Part shown: piece by piece, positions 8,967 through 18,252 of the stretch
Position numbering within the stretch: position 1 is the stretch's first letter
Layout: the number at the start of each line of letters is the position of its first letter
Assembly: GCF_022554085.1 (NCBI RefSeq)
Contig: NZ_JAKFYR010000002.1
Location: 248,001-312,000 of the forward strand
Reading direction: 5' to 3'
DNA length: 64,000 nt
Source: Rhodococcus sp. CH91
GTDB lineage: Bacteria > Actinomycetota > Actinomycetes > Mycobacteriales > Mycobacteriaceae
The notes under the pieces: model-generated
Databases searched by the model: none
What the model was told of the DNA's origin: nothing
Seen by the model: the letters and a program-made list of their open reading frames with translations, nothing else
Position numbers and translations under genes: made by a program

Positions 8967-9723
8967 CCGTCTCCGCGCCCACCGACAGGCGCTGGGCGAT
9001 CTCCGCGTTGCTGCATCCCAGCGCCACGTGGGACAGGACATCCGTCTCCCTCGGGGACAGCACGATCTCCGTCTGCGGCCGCTCCCCGTCGAGCGCCCCG
9101 GCGAGCCGATCGGACAACGAGCGGAGTTTCTCCTGCAGCGCCGGATCGGAGACGTCCTGGGCGAGCACCCGCAGATCGGCGTGCACCTCCCGGACCTGAG
9201 CCGTCGCGACCGGATCGCGGTCGTCGGACGACCGAGCGAGCATCGCGAGACGGCGATCCACTTCGTCGCGTACCGCGATCTCCTGCGCGAGACGGGATGC
9301 CGCCTGCGCGAATGCCGTCACCGCCCGGTCGCCGATCGGTGCGCACTCGCGCGCGGCGCCGTAGAGGACGGCGCGTGCCGTCCCCGCCACGAGCACGGGC
9401 ACGGCGAGGATCGAGCGCAAACCCTCGTACAGCACGGGCCGGTCGAAATGATGGGTGATGGACGACGAGCGACCGTAATCCGACACCGTCACCGCTCGGG
9501 CTTCGTGGAGGACGCGGCCGCCGAGTCCGGCGCGCGGGGGCACCACGACACCGACCAGGCTGTTGGTGCGGTTGCCGAAGAACTCGCTCAGTTGCAGGGA
9601 CCCGCCGTGGACCTCACCGGCGAAGACCACCGGCAGCTGCGCATGGGCCGCGGTGCGGCGGAGTTCTCCGCGCAAGGCGTCGCCGTCACGGGGACGCAGG
9701 AGTGCCGAGGAAGCAAACGACAC
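8872..9723 (-). CDS. GAF domain-containing LuxR family transcriptional regulator
   Basis: About 283 residues from GTG 9723, which follows AAAGGGG at good spacing; the frame is open to 9780. The first 150 residues resemble a GAF sensor (GVVVPPRAGLGGRVLHEARAVTVSDY, then a core with LRSILAVPVLVAGTARAVLYGA). The C terminus is a LuxR/NarL helix-turn-helix, LSPRETDVLSHVALGCSNAEIAQRLSVGAETVKSYL. There is no receiver domain, so it would respond to a ligand rather than phosphorylation. It is divergent from an acyl-CoA synthetase, which is its most likely target, with an inverted repeat in the gap. Confidence 0.85.
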   Translation of the reverse strand: MSFASSALLRPRDGDALRGELRRTAAHAQLPVVFAGEVHGGSLQLSEFFGNRTNSLVGVVVPPRAGLGGRVLHEARAVTVSDYGRSSSITHHFDRPVLYEGLRSILAVPVLVAGTARAVLYGAARECAPIGDRAVTAFAQAASRLAQEIAVRDEVDRRLAMLARSSDDRDPVATAQVREVHADLRVLAQDVSDPALQEKLRSLSDRLAGALDGERPQTEIVLSPRETDVLSHVALGCSNAEIAQRLSVGAETVKSYLRSAMSKLDVHSRHEAVVVARKAGLLP

Positions 9724-9784
9724 GAACGTCACCCCTTTCCGGGGGTATCGGGGACACGATGTGACTCGAATCATAGACATCGGA

Positions 9785-9814
9785 CGGGTGCACCACAGAT
9801 CACCGCTGCACCCG
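9785..9814. promoter_or_regulatory. Inverted repeat between the LuxR regulator and the acyl-CoA synthetase
   Basis: CGGGTGCA at 9785-9792 is repeated as TGCACCCG at 9807-9814 (perfect 8-bp arms, 14-base spacer), 26 bases before the synthetase start. It may be a regulator site or a leader hairpin; the sequence alone does not decide. Confidence 0.4.
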
Positions 9815-9839
9815 AGGAGTACGGACGAGAGGACGGATC

Positions 9840-11483
9840 ATGAGCGACACCGCGAGCCGCGTGCGGACACTGCTCGAGCGTTACGACACGGCGGATGCCT
9901 GCGCGGCCCGACTGCTGTGCGACGATCACCCGGCGGACGCCGTGGCGTTCACGGTCGTGGACGGCGATCTCACCGCCACCGACCTCACCTACGGGGAACT
10001 CCGGGAACGGTCGTCCCGCTTCGCTGCCGCCCTGGCCGAACTCGGGGTCGAACCCGGTGATCACGTGGCGACCCTCATGGGCAAGTCCGCGGATCTGGTC
10101 GTCGCGGTACTCGGCATCTGGCGTCGCGGCGCCGTGCACGTGCCGTTGTTCACCGCCTTCGCGCCCCCGGCGATCGCGTTCCGGCTCGAGGCCAGCGCCG
10201 CGAAGGTCGTCGTCGCCGACCGCGACCAGGCCGGCAAGCTCGCGGCAGGAGCCGACATTCCGGCCGACGTGCCCTGGCAGGTCGTCGTGGCGGGGGCCGG
10301 CGCGGCGGACGTCTCCGGCCGGCCGGCCCGCGACTTCGGCGACCTGCTCGCCGCGCACTCCGCCGACGACCCGCGCGCCGAGGCGGTCGCAGTGGGCGCG
10401 CAGGGACGGCTGGTCCAGTTGTTCACCTCCGGCACGACGGGCACCCCCAAGGGCGTGCCCGTCCCGGTCAAGGCTCTGGCATCGTTCCACGCCTACCTCG
10501 AGTTCGGTCTCGACGTCCGCGAGGACGACGTCTTCTGGAACGCCGCCGATCCCGGATGGGCGTACGGGCTCTACTACGCACTGCTCGGCCCGCTCGCCGC
10601 CGGACGGCGCAGTCTGCTCCTGCACGCCGGGTTCTCACCCGCGCTCACCTGGCAGGTCCTCGACACCTTCGGTGTCACCAACTTCGCGGCCGCGCCGACC
10701 GTCTACCGCAGCCTCAAGGCCGACACCGCCCCGCACCCGCAGGTCCGGTTGCGCCGTGCGTCCTCGGCCGGTGAGCCGCTCACACCGGATGTGCTCGCCT
10801 GGTCGCAGGAGACTCTCGGGGTGGTCGTCCGCGACCAGTACGGGCAGACCGAGCACGGCATGTTCGTCGTCGACGCCTGGGCCGACGAATTGCGCGAAGC
10901 CACCCCGCCGCGCTCGATGGGCAAGCCGCTTCCCGGGTGGACCTGCGCGGTGCTGCGTGACGACAGCGACGAACCCGCCGAGGCCGGCGAGGTCGGGCGG
11001 GTCGCCATCGACGTACACGCGAGTCCTCTGGTGTGGTTCACCGGCTACGTCGACGCCCCCGAGAAGACCGCCGAGCGCTTCAGCGACGACGGCCGGTGGT
11101 ACCTGACGGGCGACGCCGGGAAGGTCGACGAGAACGGATTCTTCTTCTTCTCGTCCCGCGACGACGACGTGATCATCATGGCCGGCTACCGCATCGGTCC
11201 GTTCGATGTCGAGTCGGTACTCGTGATGCATCCCGACGTGGTGGAGGCCGCCGTCGTCGGGCTTCCCGACGAGCTGCGCGGGGAGGTCCTCGAGGCGTTC
11301 GTGGTGCTGCAGGAGGGAGTCGACGGCGGCGATGCGCTCGAAGCGGAGTTGCAGCAACTCGTGAAGAAGAAGTACGCGGCCCACGCGTACCCGCGTGCCG
11401 TGCACTTCGTTCCCCACCTGCCCAAGACTCCGAGCGGCAAGGTGCAGCGTTTCAAGTTGCGTCAGGCCGGTGCCGTCGGCTGA
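9840..11483 (+). CDS. Acyl-CoA synthetase (AMP-forming, ANL superfamily; AcsA/medium-chain-like)
   Basis: A 547-residue adenylate-forming ligase that activates a carboxylic acid to its CoA thioester through an acyl-AMP. Core motifs are visible: phosphate-binding [15 protein letters not shown], the hinge-region [18 protein letters not shown] followed by [18 protein letters not shown], and the C-terminal lysine motif KTPSGKVQR. The [11 protein letters not shown] form resembles acetyl- and medium-chain acyl-CoA synthetases rather than FadD long-chain enzymes; the substrate cannot be fixed from sequence. ATG 9840 has GAGAGGAC 6 bases upstream. It is divergent from a GAF-LuxR regulator. Confidence 0.9.
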   Translation: MSDTASRVRTLLERYDTADACAARLLCDDHPADAVAFTVVDGDLTATDLTYGELRERSSRFAAALAELGVEPGDHVATLMGKSADLVVAVLGIWRRGAVHVPLFTAFAPPAIAFRLEASAAKVVVADRDQAGKLAAGADIPADVPWQVVVAGAGAADVSGRPARDFGDLLAAHSADDPRAEAVAVGAQGRLVQLFTSGTTGTPKGVPVPVKALASFHAYLEFGLDVREDDVFWNAADPGWAYGLYYALLGPLAAGRRSLLLHAGFSPALTWQVLDTFGVTNFAAAPTVYRSLKADTAPHPQVRLRRASSAGEPLTPDVLAWSQETLGVVVRDQYGQTEHGMFVVDAWADELREATPPRSMGKPLPGWTCAVLRDDSDEPAEAGEVGRVAIDVHASPLVWFTGYVDAPEKTAERFSDDGRWYLTGDAGKVDENGFFFFSSRDDDVIIMAGYRIGPFDVESVLVMHPDVVEAAVVGLPDELRGEVLEAFVVLQEGVDGGDALEAELQQLVKKKYAAHAYPRAVHFVPHLPKTPSGKVQRFKLRQAGAVG

Positions 11484-11545
11484 TCGTGCCGCGTCGGCGG
11501 ACGCGGACAGAGGGGGAGTGGGGCGCGGGAGCTAATCTGGAAGTC

Positions 11546-12403
11546 ATGTCTACCCGCGCTCCGCTCGTCCCCGGTACTCCGACTCCCGTGCGGGAGGTGC
11601 CCGCGTCGATCGGACGACCGGAGTACGCGTGGAAGCCCACGGCGAAGGAAGGCAACGAGCCGTGGGTGCAGACACCCGAGACGATCGAGAAGATGCGGAT
11701 CGCCTCGAAGATCGCCGCCCAGGCGCTCGTGGAAGCGGGTAAGGCCGTCGCACCGGGGGTGACCACCGACGAGCTCGATCGCATCGCGCACGAGTACATG
11801 TGCGATCACGGTGCCTATCCCTCCACGCTGGGCTACCGCGGATTCCCCAAGTCGTGCTGCACCTCGCTCAACGAGGTCATCTGCCACGGCATCCCGGACT
11901 CGACCGTGATCGAGGACGGCGACATCGTCAACATCGACGTCACCGCGTACATCGACGGCGTCCACGGCGACACCAACGCGACTTTTCTCGCCGGTGATGT
12001 CTCCGAGGAGGTCCGCCTGCTGGTCGAGCGCACCCACGAAGCCACGATGCGGGGCATCAAGGCCGTCCGCCCGGGGCGTGCGCTCAACGTCATCGGCCGG
12101 GTGATCGAGTCCTACGCCAACCGGTTCGGCTACGGCGTCGTGCGCGACTTCACGGGCCACGGAATCGGCGAGACCTTCCACAACGGCCTGGTGATCCTGC
12201 ACTACGACCGGCCCGACATCGACACCGTCATCGAGCCCGGCATGGTGTTCACCATCGAGCCGATGATCAATCTCGGTACCCCCGACTACGAGATCTGGGA
12301 CGACGGCTGGACCGTCGTGACCAAGGACCGCAAGTGGACGGCGCAGTTCGAGCACACCATCGTCGTCACCGAGACCGGAGCCGAGATCCTCACGCTTCCG
12401 TGA
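11546..12403 (+). CDS. map: Methionine aminopeptidase, type I
   Basis: A 285-residue cytosolic metalloprotease that removes the initiator methionine from nascent proteins. The pita-bread fold ligands are recognisable: [24 protein letters not shown] (two Asp), GHGIGETFH (His), FTIEPM (Glu) and QFEHTIVVT (Glu). The roughly 40-residue N-terminal extension with a PxxP-rich segment ([24 protein letters not shown]) matches the longer MapB-type enzymes of actinobacteria. ATG 11546 lacks a strong ribosome binding site; a TAATCT hexamer ends 7 bases before it, suggesting a leaderless transcript. Its 3' end overlaps the convergent ABC ATPase gene by 14 bases. Confidence 0.95.
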   Translation: MSTRAPLVPGTPTPVREVPASIGRPEYAWKPTAKEGNEPWVQTPETIEKMRIASKIAAQALVEAGKAVAPGVTTDELDRIAHEYMCDHGAYPSTLGYRGFPKSCCTSLNEVICHGIPDSTVIEDGDIVNIDVTAYIDGVHGDTNATFLAGDVSEEVRLLVERTHEATMRGIKAVRPGRALNVIGRVIESYANRFGYGVVRDFTGHGIGETFHNGLVILHYDRPDIDTVIEPGMVFTIEPMINLGTPDYEIWDDGWTVVTKDRKWTAQFEHTIVVTETGAEILTLP

Positions 12404-13082
12404 CCTCGGGAGACAGCATCGAGAGCCGTCCGTCGCGGACCTCGGCGACTCGGTCGGCGGCGCCGAGACAGGAGCGGTCGTGCGTGACGAGCACTGTGGC
12501 GGTGCGCCGTTCACGGGACAATCGCATGATCAGATCGACGATCTCCGCGCCCCGCTCGTGATCGAGGGCGCTGGTCGGCTCGTCGACCAGCAGGACGTTC
12601 GGCTCGTTCATCAGGGCACGCGCGATGTTGACCCGCTGTCGCTGGCCGCCGGACAAGGCGTGCGGCCGGCGGTCGGCGTGACCGGCCATGCCTACCGCGT
12701 CGAGCAAGGACATCGCACGTGACCTCGCCTCGCGCGTCGAACGGCCGTCGATCCATGCCATGGCCTGCAGCTGCTCGGCAGCGGTGAGGGAGGGCACGAG
12801 GTTCGGCTGCTGGAAGACGATCCCGATCGTGCGCCGGCGCAGTTCCGCAGAGCGGGCGCGGGACAGGCTCGTTGCGTCGACACCGCCGATCACGACCCTC
12901 CCGGAATCGGGAGTGATCAGGGTGGCGGCCACTGCGAGCAGGCTGGACTTCCCGGAGCCGGAGGGACCGACCACAGCGGTGACGGTGCCCGCGGGCACCT
13001 CGAGCGTGACCCGGTCGAGGGCGAGAACACGGTCGTCGCCGTCGGCATAGGTGAGCGAAACATCGGTCAGGATCAGACTCAT
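12390..13082 (-). CDS. ABC exporter ATP-binding protein (LolD/MacB class)
   Basis: A 230-residue ATPase with Walker [12 protein letters not shown]-loop [16 protein letters not shown], signature LSGGQRQRV, Walker [13 protein letters not shown] and H-loop VTHD. This is the LolD/MacB/FtsE subgroup that pairs with FtsX-type permeases. Its ATG at 13082 overlaps the TGA of the permease gene (ATGA), so the two are translationally coupled. The pair is divergent from a histidine kinase/response regulator system, a common arrangement for envelope-stress or antimicrobial-peptide efflux modules. The substrate is unknown. Confidence 0.9.
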   Translation of the reverse strand: MSLILTDVSLTYADGDDRVLALDRVTLEVPAGTVTAVVGPSGSGKSSLLAVAATLITPDSGRVVIGGVDATSLSRARSAELRRRTIGIVFQQPNLVPSLTAAEQLQAMAWIDGRSTREARSRAMSLLDAVGMAGHADRRPHALSGGQRQRVNIARALMNEPNVLLVDEPTSALDHERGAEIVDLIMRLSRERRTATVLVTHDRSCLGAADRVAEVRDGRLSMLSPEVTEA

Positions 13083-14164
13083 CGGGCACTTCCCAGGGCG
13101 GTGAGGGGGTCGACGGAGGTGATGCGGCGGACGGCGACGGCCGCGCCGAGCGAGCCCAACGTGATCATCACTGCAGCCGGTATCACGAGAGCGGCCGGCG
13201 TCAGTGCGAACGGGACGGATCCGGCCAGGGCCGCTCCGGCAGCAGCGGCCAGTGCCGTGCCGAGCGCGGTGCCACCGACGAGCAGGACGACGGCTTGTCC
13301 GAGCGCGTCGCGGACCAAGCGGCCGGTGGAGGCCCCCAGCGCTTCGAGAACGGCGATGTCGCCGCTGCGCTGCACGGTCCACACGGTGAAGAAGGCGCCG
13401 ATCACGAGCGCGGAGATGGCGAAGAGGAAACCGCGCATCAACTGGAGCGAGCCGTTCTCCGAGGCATAGGAGCCGATGGCGGACAGTGACGAGTCCTTCG
13501 GGACGGTCGTCGTCCCTGCGAGACGGTCGGTGGCGGTGCTGTCGAAATCCGCGGTGGTGCGCAGCGCGACGAAGGTCGCGGCCGGTTCGGTGTGGGTCTC
13601 CGCCGGAGGCGCCGTGGTCTGCCACGTGTCGAGGTCGATCCAGATCACGGGAAGGTGACCGAACGATTCGTCGCCGTGCACCGTCCCGACCACGAGATCC
13701 CGCCCGGCCAGGGTGATCACGTCGCCCGGTGACACCCCGAGGCTCTCGGCGACGGGGGCGGTCAGCACTGCGGTGTCCTCGTTCTCCGGTGCACCGCCCG
13801 GGACGAGGGCCGAGCCGGATCGCACACCGAAGGCGGACACCGTGAGGCGCGCGTCGCCGGCCGTGGCCTTGGCGGTGGAGATCCCCACGGGTTCTGCGGC
13901 GGTCACTCCCGCGGTGGCCGCCACTCGTTGCCACTGGCTCTCGGTCACGACCGATTCGGCATACGACAGGTCCTGTCCGTCCGCGGGCGCTTCGAAGGCG
14001 ATACGGTCGGCGGGCAGGGCGGTGATCGCGGAAGTGTTCTGGCGGCCGAGACCGGCGGTGAGACCGGACAACAATCCGACCAGCAGGGTGATCAACACGA
14101 CGACGGCCCCCATCAGGGCGAATCGCCCCTTGGCGAACCTGAGGTCTCTCCAGGCAACGAACAC
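13079..14164 (-). CDS. FtsX-type ABC transporter permease
   Basis: From GTG 14164 it is 361 residues beginning VFVAWRDLRFAKGRFALMG; the upstream open frame (to 14452) runs through the divergent promoter region and is not credible. One membrane helix follows the N terminus (AVVVLITLLVGLLSGLTAGL), then an extracytoplasmic domain of about 190 residues, then three helices in the C-terminal third with the FtsX-like segment SGDIAVLEALGASTGRLVRD. This MacB/FtsX topology fits an exporter or mechanotransmitter rather than an importer. It is coupled to the ATPase by an ATGA overlap. Confidence 0.87.
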   Translation of the reverse strand: MFVAWRDLRFAKGRFALMGAVVVLITLLVGLLSGLTAGLGRQNTSAITALPADRIAFEAPADGQDLSYAESVVTESQWQRVAATAGVTAAEPVGISTAKATAGDARLTVSAFGVRSGSALVPGGAPENEDTAVLTAPVAESLGVSPGDVITLAGRDLVVGTVHGDESFGHLPVIWIDLDTWQTTAPPAETHTEPAATFVALRTTADFDSTATDRLAGTTTVPKDSSLSAIGSYASENGSLQLMRGFLFAISALVIGAFFTVWTVQRSGDIAVLEALGASTGRLVRDALGQAVVLLVGGTALGTALAAAAGAALAGSVPFALTPAALVIPAAVMITLGSLGAAVAVRRITSVDPLTALGSAR

Positions 14165-14185
14165 GGTGCGGGCTGCTTTCTCGTA

Positions 14186-14238
14186 GGGAACGGTGTGCTC
14201 TCCACTGTTCCCGGACAGGAACTGCCGGACATCCGGCA
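14186..14238. promoter_or_regulatory. Cluster of small palindromes in the ABC/kinase divergent region
   Basis: Three overlapping inverted repeats lie just upstream of the permease start: GGGAAC (14186-14191) with GTTCCC (14207-14212), GTTCC (14207-14211) with GGAAC (14218-14222), and GCCGGA-CA-TCCGGC (14225-14238). They are candidate sites for the response regulator encoded at 15530; this is inference. Confidence 0.35.
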
Positions 14239-14330
14239 GGAGAGAGCACTTCACAGGCCGAAGGAGACACGACCGGTTGTAACTTTCGGTGGATGTGCCG
14301 GCCGCCGCGCGCCCGTAGGCTCGATCGACA

Positions 14331-15533
14331 GTGAACACGTTGACCCCCACCGTTCGGATCCTGGCGTGGTGCCTGCATCTACTCGTCGTCGGGCTGCTCG
14401 CGATCGCCGTCGTCCGGGCTTTCGCAGATTCGGCACCCCGAGCGGGCCTCATCGCCGTCGTTGCCGCGGTGGCGGCTGCGACATACGGTCTCGGCCCGGT
14501 GCTTCCCGCAGTCGGCCGGTCCTACGCCGGAGCAGTCCTGTGGCTCTCCGCGGTGGGGATCGTCTGGCTGGTGCTCCTGACGCTCTCTCCGGAGGCGGTC
14601 TGGCTGGCGTTCCCCCTCTATTTCGTTCAGCTGCACCTGTTGCCCCGGCGCAGCGGACTCGTCGCGGTCGTGCTCACGACCGTCGCGGCGGCTGTCGGCT
14701 TCTCGATCCACCAGGGCGCCTTCACCCCCGCGACCGCCATCGGGCCGTCACTGGGTGCGGCGGTGGCGGTGGCGGTGGTGTGGAGCTATCAGACGCTGTA
14801 CCGGGAGAGCGAGCAGCGCCGGATGCTCATCGACGAACTGACGGCCACCCGTACGGACCTCGCGGAAGCCCAGCACACTGCCGGGGTTCTCGAAGAACGG
14901 GAACGACTCGCCCGCGAGATCCACGACACGCTCGCGCAGGGGCTCTCGAGCATTCAGCTCCTGCTGCGCGCGGCCGAGCGGGCCCTGCCCGAGCGAGTGG
15001 AGGTCGCGGCCGGCTACGTCGCCCGCGCGCGTTCGGTCGCAGTCGACAATCTCGGAGAGGCACGCCGATTCGTGGCGGCGCTCGCGCCACCGGCGCTGGA
15101 CGGCACCACACTGGCCGGCGCGCTGGAGCGACTGTGTGCGACGACGGCCGACCGACACCACGTCGACGTCCGCTTCCACCTGCGCGGTGACCCGGTCGCC
15201 CTTCCGGCCGAGTACGAAGTCGCAGTGTTGCGGGTGGCCCAATCGGCCCTCGCGAACACCACTCGTCATGCCGGGGCCACCGCCGTCGACGTCTGCCTCG
15301 ACATCGGAGGTGACCGTGTGGTGGTGGACATCGTCGACGACGGTGTGGGTTTCGACCCGGACTCGGTGCCCGATCCGGAACCCGAGAACGGCGGTTTCGG
15401 GCTGGCCGCGATGCGCGCCCGCGTGCACGACCTGGGAGGTACGTTCACCGTGCGGTCCGCCGCCGGTGAGGGAACCTCGATCACCGCGGCTCTTCCGCTT
15501 CCCTCCGAGCCGGCTGCAGGGAGGCATCCGTGA
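14331..15533 (+). CDS. Sensor histidine kinase, NarL-type (HisKA_3)
   Basis: A 400-residue membrane kinase. The first 155 residues contain about five hydrophobic segments with very short loops, so the signal is probably sensed in or at the membrane. A coiled linker leads to the dimerisation/phosphoacceptor motif LAREIHDTLAQGLSSIQ (His198) and a C-terminal HATPase with DDGVGFDPDSV and GGFGLAAMRARV. It autophosphorylates and passes phosphate to the adjacent response regulator. GTG 14331 follows a TAGGCT hexamer by 9 bases, suggesting a very short or absent leader. It is divergent from the FtsX-type ABC exporter. Confidence 0.92.
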   Translation: MNTLTPTVRILAWCLHLLVVGLLAIAVVRAFADSAPRAGLIAVVAAVAAATYGLGPVLPAVGRSYAGAVLWLSAVGIVWLVLLTLSPEAVWLAFPLYFVQLHLLPRRSGLVAVVLTTVAAAVGFSIHQGAFTPATAIGPSLGAAVAVAVVWSYQTLYRESEQRRMLIDELTATRTDLAEAQHTAGVLEERERLAREIHDTLAQGLSSIQLLLRAAERALPERVEVAAGYVARARSVAVDNLGEARRFVAALAPPALDGTTLAGALERLCATTADRHHVDVRFHLRGDPVALPAEYEVAVLRVAQSALANTTRHAGATAVDVCLDIGGDRVVVDIVDDGVGFDPDSVPDPEPENGGFGLAAMRARVHDLGGTFTVRSAAGEGTSITAALPLPSEPAAGRHP

Positions 15534-16168
15534 GCACCGACCCGATCCGCGTCCTGCTCGCCGACGACCACCCGGTGGTCCGGGCGGGATTGCGCGCAGT
15601 CCTCGAGACGGAACCAGGAATCGAGGTGGTCGCAGAAGCAGCGACCGCCGAGGACGCCGTGGCCCGGGCGGCCGAATCCGACATCGACGTGGTGGTGATG
15701 GACCTGCAGTTCGGGCGCGGACGCATGTCGGGTGCGGCTGCGACGGCCGCTATCACCGCCCGTCCCGGGGCTCCGCACGTCGTGATCGTCACCACCTACG
15801 GCACCGACGCCGACACCCTCCCTGCGATCGAGGCCGGCGCCACCGGTTATCTGCTCAAGGACGCGCCTCCGGAGGAGTTGGCCGCCGCGATCCGCACCGC
15901 GGCATCCGGCCGCACGACTCTCGCCCCCGCAGTGGCCGATCGCCTCGTCCATCGGCTCCGTGCTCCCGGCACCTCGTTGACCGGACGCGAGGTCGAGGTG
16001 CTCGGGCTCGTGGCGGAGGGACTGTCGAATCACCGAATCGCAGAGCGACTGCACCTCACCGAGGGCACGGTGAAATCGCATCTGGCGCGCATCTACACCA
16101 AGCTGGGAGTGGAATCGCGCACGGCTGCGGTGGCCTCGGCCACCGAACTCGGCTACATCCGTCGCTGA
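15530..16168 (+). CDS. Response regulator, NarL/FixJ family
   Basis: A 212-residue regulator. The receiver domain has the acidic pair Asp12-Asp13, phosphoacceptor Asp58 in VVVMDLQF, Thr88 and Lys110 in YLLKDAPPEE; the C-terminal LuxR-type helix-turn-helix reads LTGREVEVLGLVAEGLSNHRIAERLHLTEGTVKSHL. The GTG start overlaps the kinase TGA (GTGA), so the two proteins are made together. Likely targets are its own operon and the divergent ABC exporter. Confidence 0.93.
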   Translation: MSTDPIRVLLADDHPVVRAGLRAVLETEPGIEVVAEAATAEDAVARAAESDIDVVVMDLQFGRGRMSGAAATAAITARPGAPHVVIVTTYGTDADTLPAIEAGATGYLLKDAPPEELAAAIRTAASGRTTLAPAVADRLVHRLRAPGTSLTGREVEVLGLVAEGLSNHRIAERLHLTEGTVKSHLARIYTKLGVESRTAAVASATELGYIRR

Positions 16169-16174
16169 CCGCCT

Positions 16175-16215
16175 CTCCCCGCCGGAACGTCGGTCCGCCG
16201 TGGAGTTGCGGGGAG
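16175..16215 (+). terminator. Weak hairpin after the response regulator
   Basis: CTCCCCGC (16175-16182) pairs with GCGGGGAG (16208-16215) across a 25-base loop. This may end the kinase/regulator operon, but the loop is long and the structure is only moderately convincing. Confidence 0.3.
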
Positions 16216-16252
16216 GTCCGGACTCTGCCGCTGCTCGATGTAGCGTTTGCGC

Positions 16253-16819
16253 ATGGAATCGAGGACGGTGACCACGCCCGGCGGGGACGTGCAGGTACGT
16301 ATCGGTGGCCCCGAGAGTCGCTACACGGTGCTTCTTCTCCCCGATGCAGGGGAGCGAGCGGACGTGTACGACACCGTGTGCGAGCGACTGCACAACTCCG
16401 ACCTGAGAACGGTCGTGGTCGAGAAGATCGACGGACTGACCACGCAGGACGTGTTCGCCTTGCTCGACCGGCTCGCCCTGCCCTGGGTCCATCTGGCGGG
16501 CAGCGGCGCGGGAGCCGAACTCGCGTGGGCTGTCGCGGCGGGCAGGTTCGGGCGTTTCGCGAGCCTCGTGGTCGCCGATCGCGGCCATCCCGCGGTGCCC
16601 GATCTCGCCGGCACGGTGCGGGACGCCGAAGCCCGGCCGGCGGAGGTCCCCACGACGATCGTGGTGGGCAGCTCGGTGCGACGGCCCGAAGCCGACGCAT
16701 CGATGCGGTACGTGACAGGGGAGTTCCGGGTGGTCGAACTCGACGGCGTGAACAACGTTCCCGTCGAGGCCGCCACCGATTTCGCGTCCGCGATCGCCCT
16801 GCGTACCGGCAGCTGGTGA
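16253..16819 (+). CDS. Small alpha/beta-hydrolase-like protein (Rv2854-like position)
   Basis: A 188-residue protein. The core resembles a reduced alpha/beta-hydrolase: a first strand RYTVLLLPDAGERADVYDTV, the second RTVVVEKIDGL, and a nucleophile-elbow position WVHLAGSGAGAELAWAVA with Ser in G-S-G-A-G. No clear catalytic Asp/His pair could be assigned, so it may be a non-enzymatic relative. It sits beside mtr, as the hydrolase-like Rv2854 does in Mycobacterium tuberculosis. ATG 16253 has no ribosome binding site, but a TAGCGT hexamer ends 6 bases upstream, consistent with leaderless expression. A terminator follows. Confidence 0.65.
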   Translation: MESRTVTTPGGDVQVRIGGPESRYTVLLLPDAGERADVYDTVCERLHNSDLRTVVVEKIDGLTTQDVFALLDRLALPWVHLAGSGAGAELAWAVAAGRFGRFASLVVADRGHPAVPDLAGTVRDAEARPAEVPTTIVVGSSVRRPEADASMRYVTGEFRVVELDGVNNVPVEAATDFASAIALRTGSW

Positions 16820-16823
16820 CAGA

Positions 16824-16865
16824 CGCGTGGCCTGCCGGTTCCTTCTCTCGACGGCAGGCCACGCG
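16824..16865. terminator. Bidirectional terminator between the small hydrolase-like gene and mtr
   Basis: A perfect 14-bp inverted repeat (16824-16837 and 16852-16865) with a 14-base pyrimidine-rich loop between convergent genes. Confidence 0.75.
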
Positions 16866-16878
16866 GCTCGGCACGAAA

Positions 16879-18252
16879 CTACAGACCCAGGAGGGCGTTC
16901 TCCACGAGTTCGGGCAGCGCGGGGTGGATCCAGTACTGGCCGGTGGCCATCTGCCGGGCGGGAAGGCCGAACGACATCGCCTGGATGAGCGGCTGGATGA
17001 CCGTCGACGCCTGCGCGCCGATGATGTGCGCGCCGAGCAGCAGCCCGGTGGACCGGTCGGCGATCAGTTTGCAGAAGCCCTCGGTGTCCTCCATCGCCCA
17101 GCCGTACGCGACGTTCCCGTAGTCCTGGATCTTGACCGAGATGTCGTGACCCGCGGCGCGCGCCTCGGCCTCGGTGAGACCGACACTCGCGATCTGGGGA
17201 TCGGTGAACACGGCCGACGGGACGAAACGATGGTCGGTGCGGTGCAACCCTGCGGTCTCCCCGCTCCACGCATCCTGCAGGAGATTGTGCTGCACGACGC
17301 GTGCTTCGTGGTTGGCGACGTGCTTGAGCTGGTAGGGGGAGGACACGTCGCCGAGGGCGAACACGCCGGGGGCGGTGGTCCGCTGGAACTCGTCGACCGC
17401 GATGCGGCCCTGCGCGTCGAGCTCGATGCCTGCTGCGGACACATCGAGCAGATCGCCGTTGGGACGGCGGCCGGTCGCGACGAGCAGGGCATCACCACTG
17501 ACGATGCTGCCGTCGGCGAGCTCGACCTCCACGCCGTCGCCGACCGGACGGAACTCGCGTGCCGGATTGGCGAGATGGACCTCCCACTTCTGCGTCGCCA
17601 GCGCGGTGAAACGCTCGGAGACATCGGCGTCGAGGTGCCGCAGCAGCCGGTCGGTGCGCGCGATCACCGAGACCCGGGTTCCGAGCGCGGAGAAGACGTG
17701 GGCGAACTCCATCGCGATGAAGCCGGTGCCGAGGATCACCATCGATTCCGGGAGCTTCGGCAACCGCATCACGTCGTCACTCGTGTGATATCTCACGCCG
17801 GAATCGATCACCTCCTGCGGAATCGACGGACGTGATCCGGCCGCCACGACGACCTGATCGGCAGTGATCACCTCGCCGGTTCCGGTATCGAGGCGGCGCT
17901 CACCGACGAAACGCGCGTGCCCGTCGTAGACCGTGACGTTCGGGCAGTCCTCGCGCCGGTAGCGCTCGCCGCCGGCGGAGATGGGATCGATGCGGCCGAA
18001 CACCCGGTCGACGATGTCGTTCCACCGCACACCCTGGACGGACGCGTCGACGCCGTACTTCGCTGCGGTCCTGACCGTGCGCGCGACCTCCGCGGCGTAG
18101 ACGTACATCTTCGTGGGGATACAGCCGACGTTGAGGCAGGTGCCGCCGAAGGTGCCCTCTTCCAGGAGGGCGACGCGCATCCCGTCGTAACGCTCGTCGA
18201 GGATCGAGTTACCCGATCCGGTGCCGATGATCGCGAGATCGTAGTGGGTCAC
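16879..18252 (-). CDS. mtr: Mycothione reductase
   Basis: A 457-residue FAD/NADPH disulfide reductase that returns oxidised mycothiol (mycothione) to mycothiol, the main low-molecular-weight thiol of actinobacteria. The FAD site IIGTGSGNS, the redox-active pair [13 protein letters not shown], the NAD(P)H site [20 protein letters not shown], the second FAD motif [10 protein letters not shown] and the C-terminal HPALPELVE (catalytic His-Glu) are all present. The IIGTGSGN form, in place of the usual GGGxGG, is the mycothione-reductase variant. GTG 18252 overlaps the stop of the upstream hydrolase gene by 4 bases (GTGA), so the two are co-expressed. Confidence 0.94.
   Translation of the reverse strand: MTHYDLAIIGTGSGNSILDERYDGMRVALLEEGTFGGTCLNVGCIPTKMYVYAAEVARTVRTAAKYGVDASVQGVRWNDIVDRVFGRIDPISAGGERYRREDCPNVTVYDGHARFVGERRLDTGTGEVITADQVVVAAGSRPSIPQEVIDSGVRYHTSDDVMRLPKLPESMVILGTGFIAMEFAHVFSALGTRVSVIARTDRLLRHLDADVSERFTALATQKWEVHLANPAREFRPVGDGVEVELADGSIVSGDALLVATGRRPNGDLLDVSAAGIELDAQGRIAVDEFQRTTAPGVFALGDVSSPYQLKHVANHEARVVQHNLLQDAWSGETAGLHRTDHRFVPSAVFTDPQIASVGLTEAEARAAGHDISVKIQDYGNVAYGWAMEDTEGFCKLIADRSTGLLLGAHIIGAQASTVIQPLIQAMSFGLPARQMATGQYWIHPALPELVENALLGL

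Noticed and set aside
14165-14452. Long N-terminal extension of the FtsX-type permease
   Set aside because: The 96 extra codons run through the divergent promoter region and into the kinase gene; the shorter GTG start gives the normal family topology.
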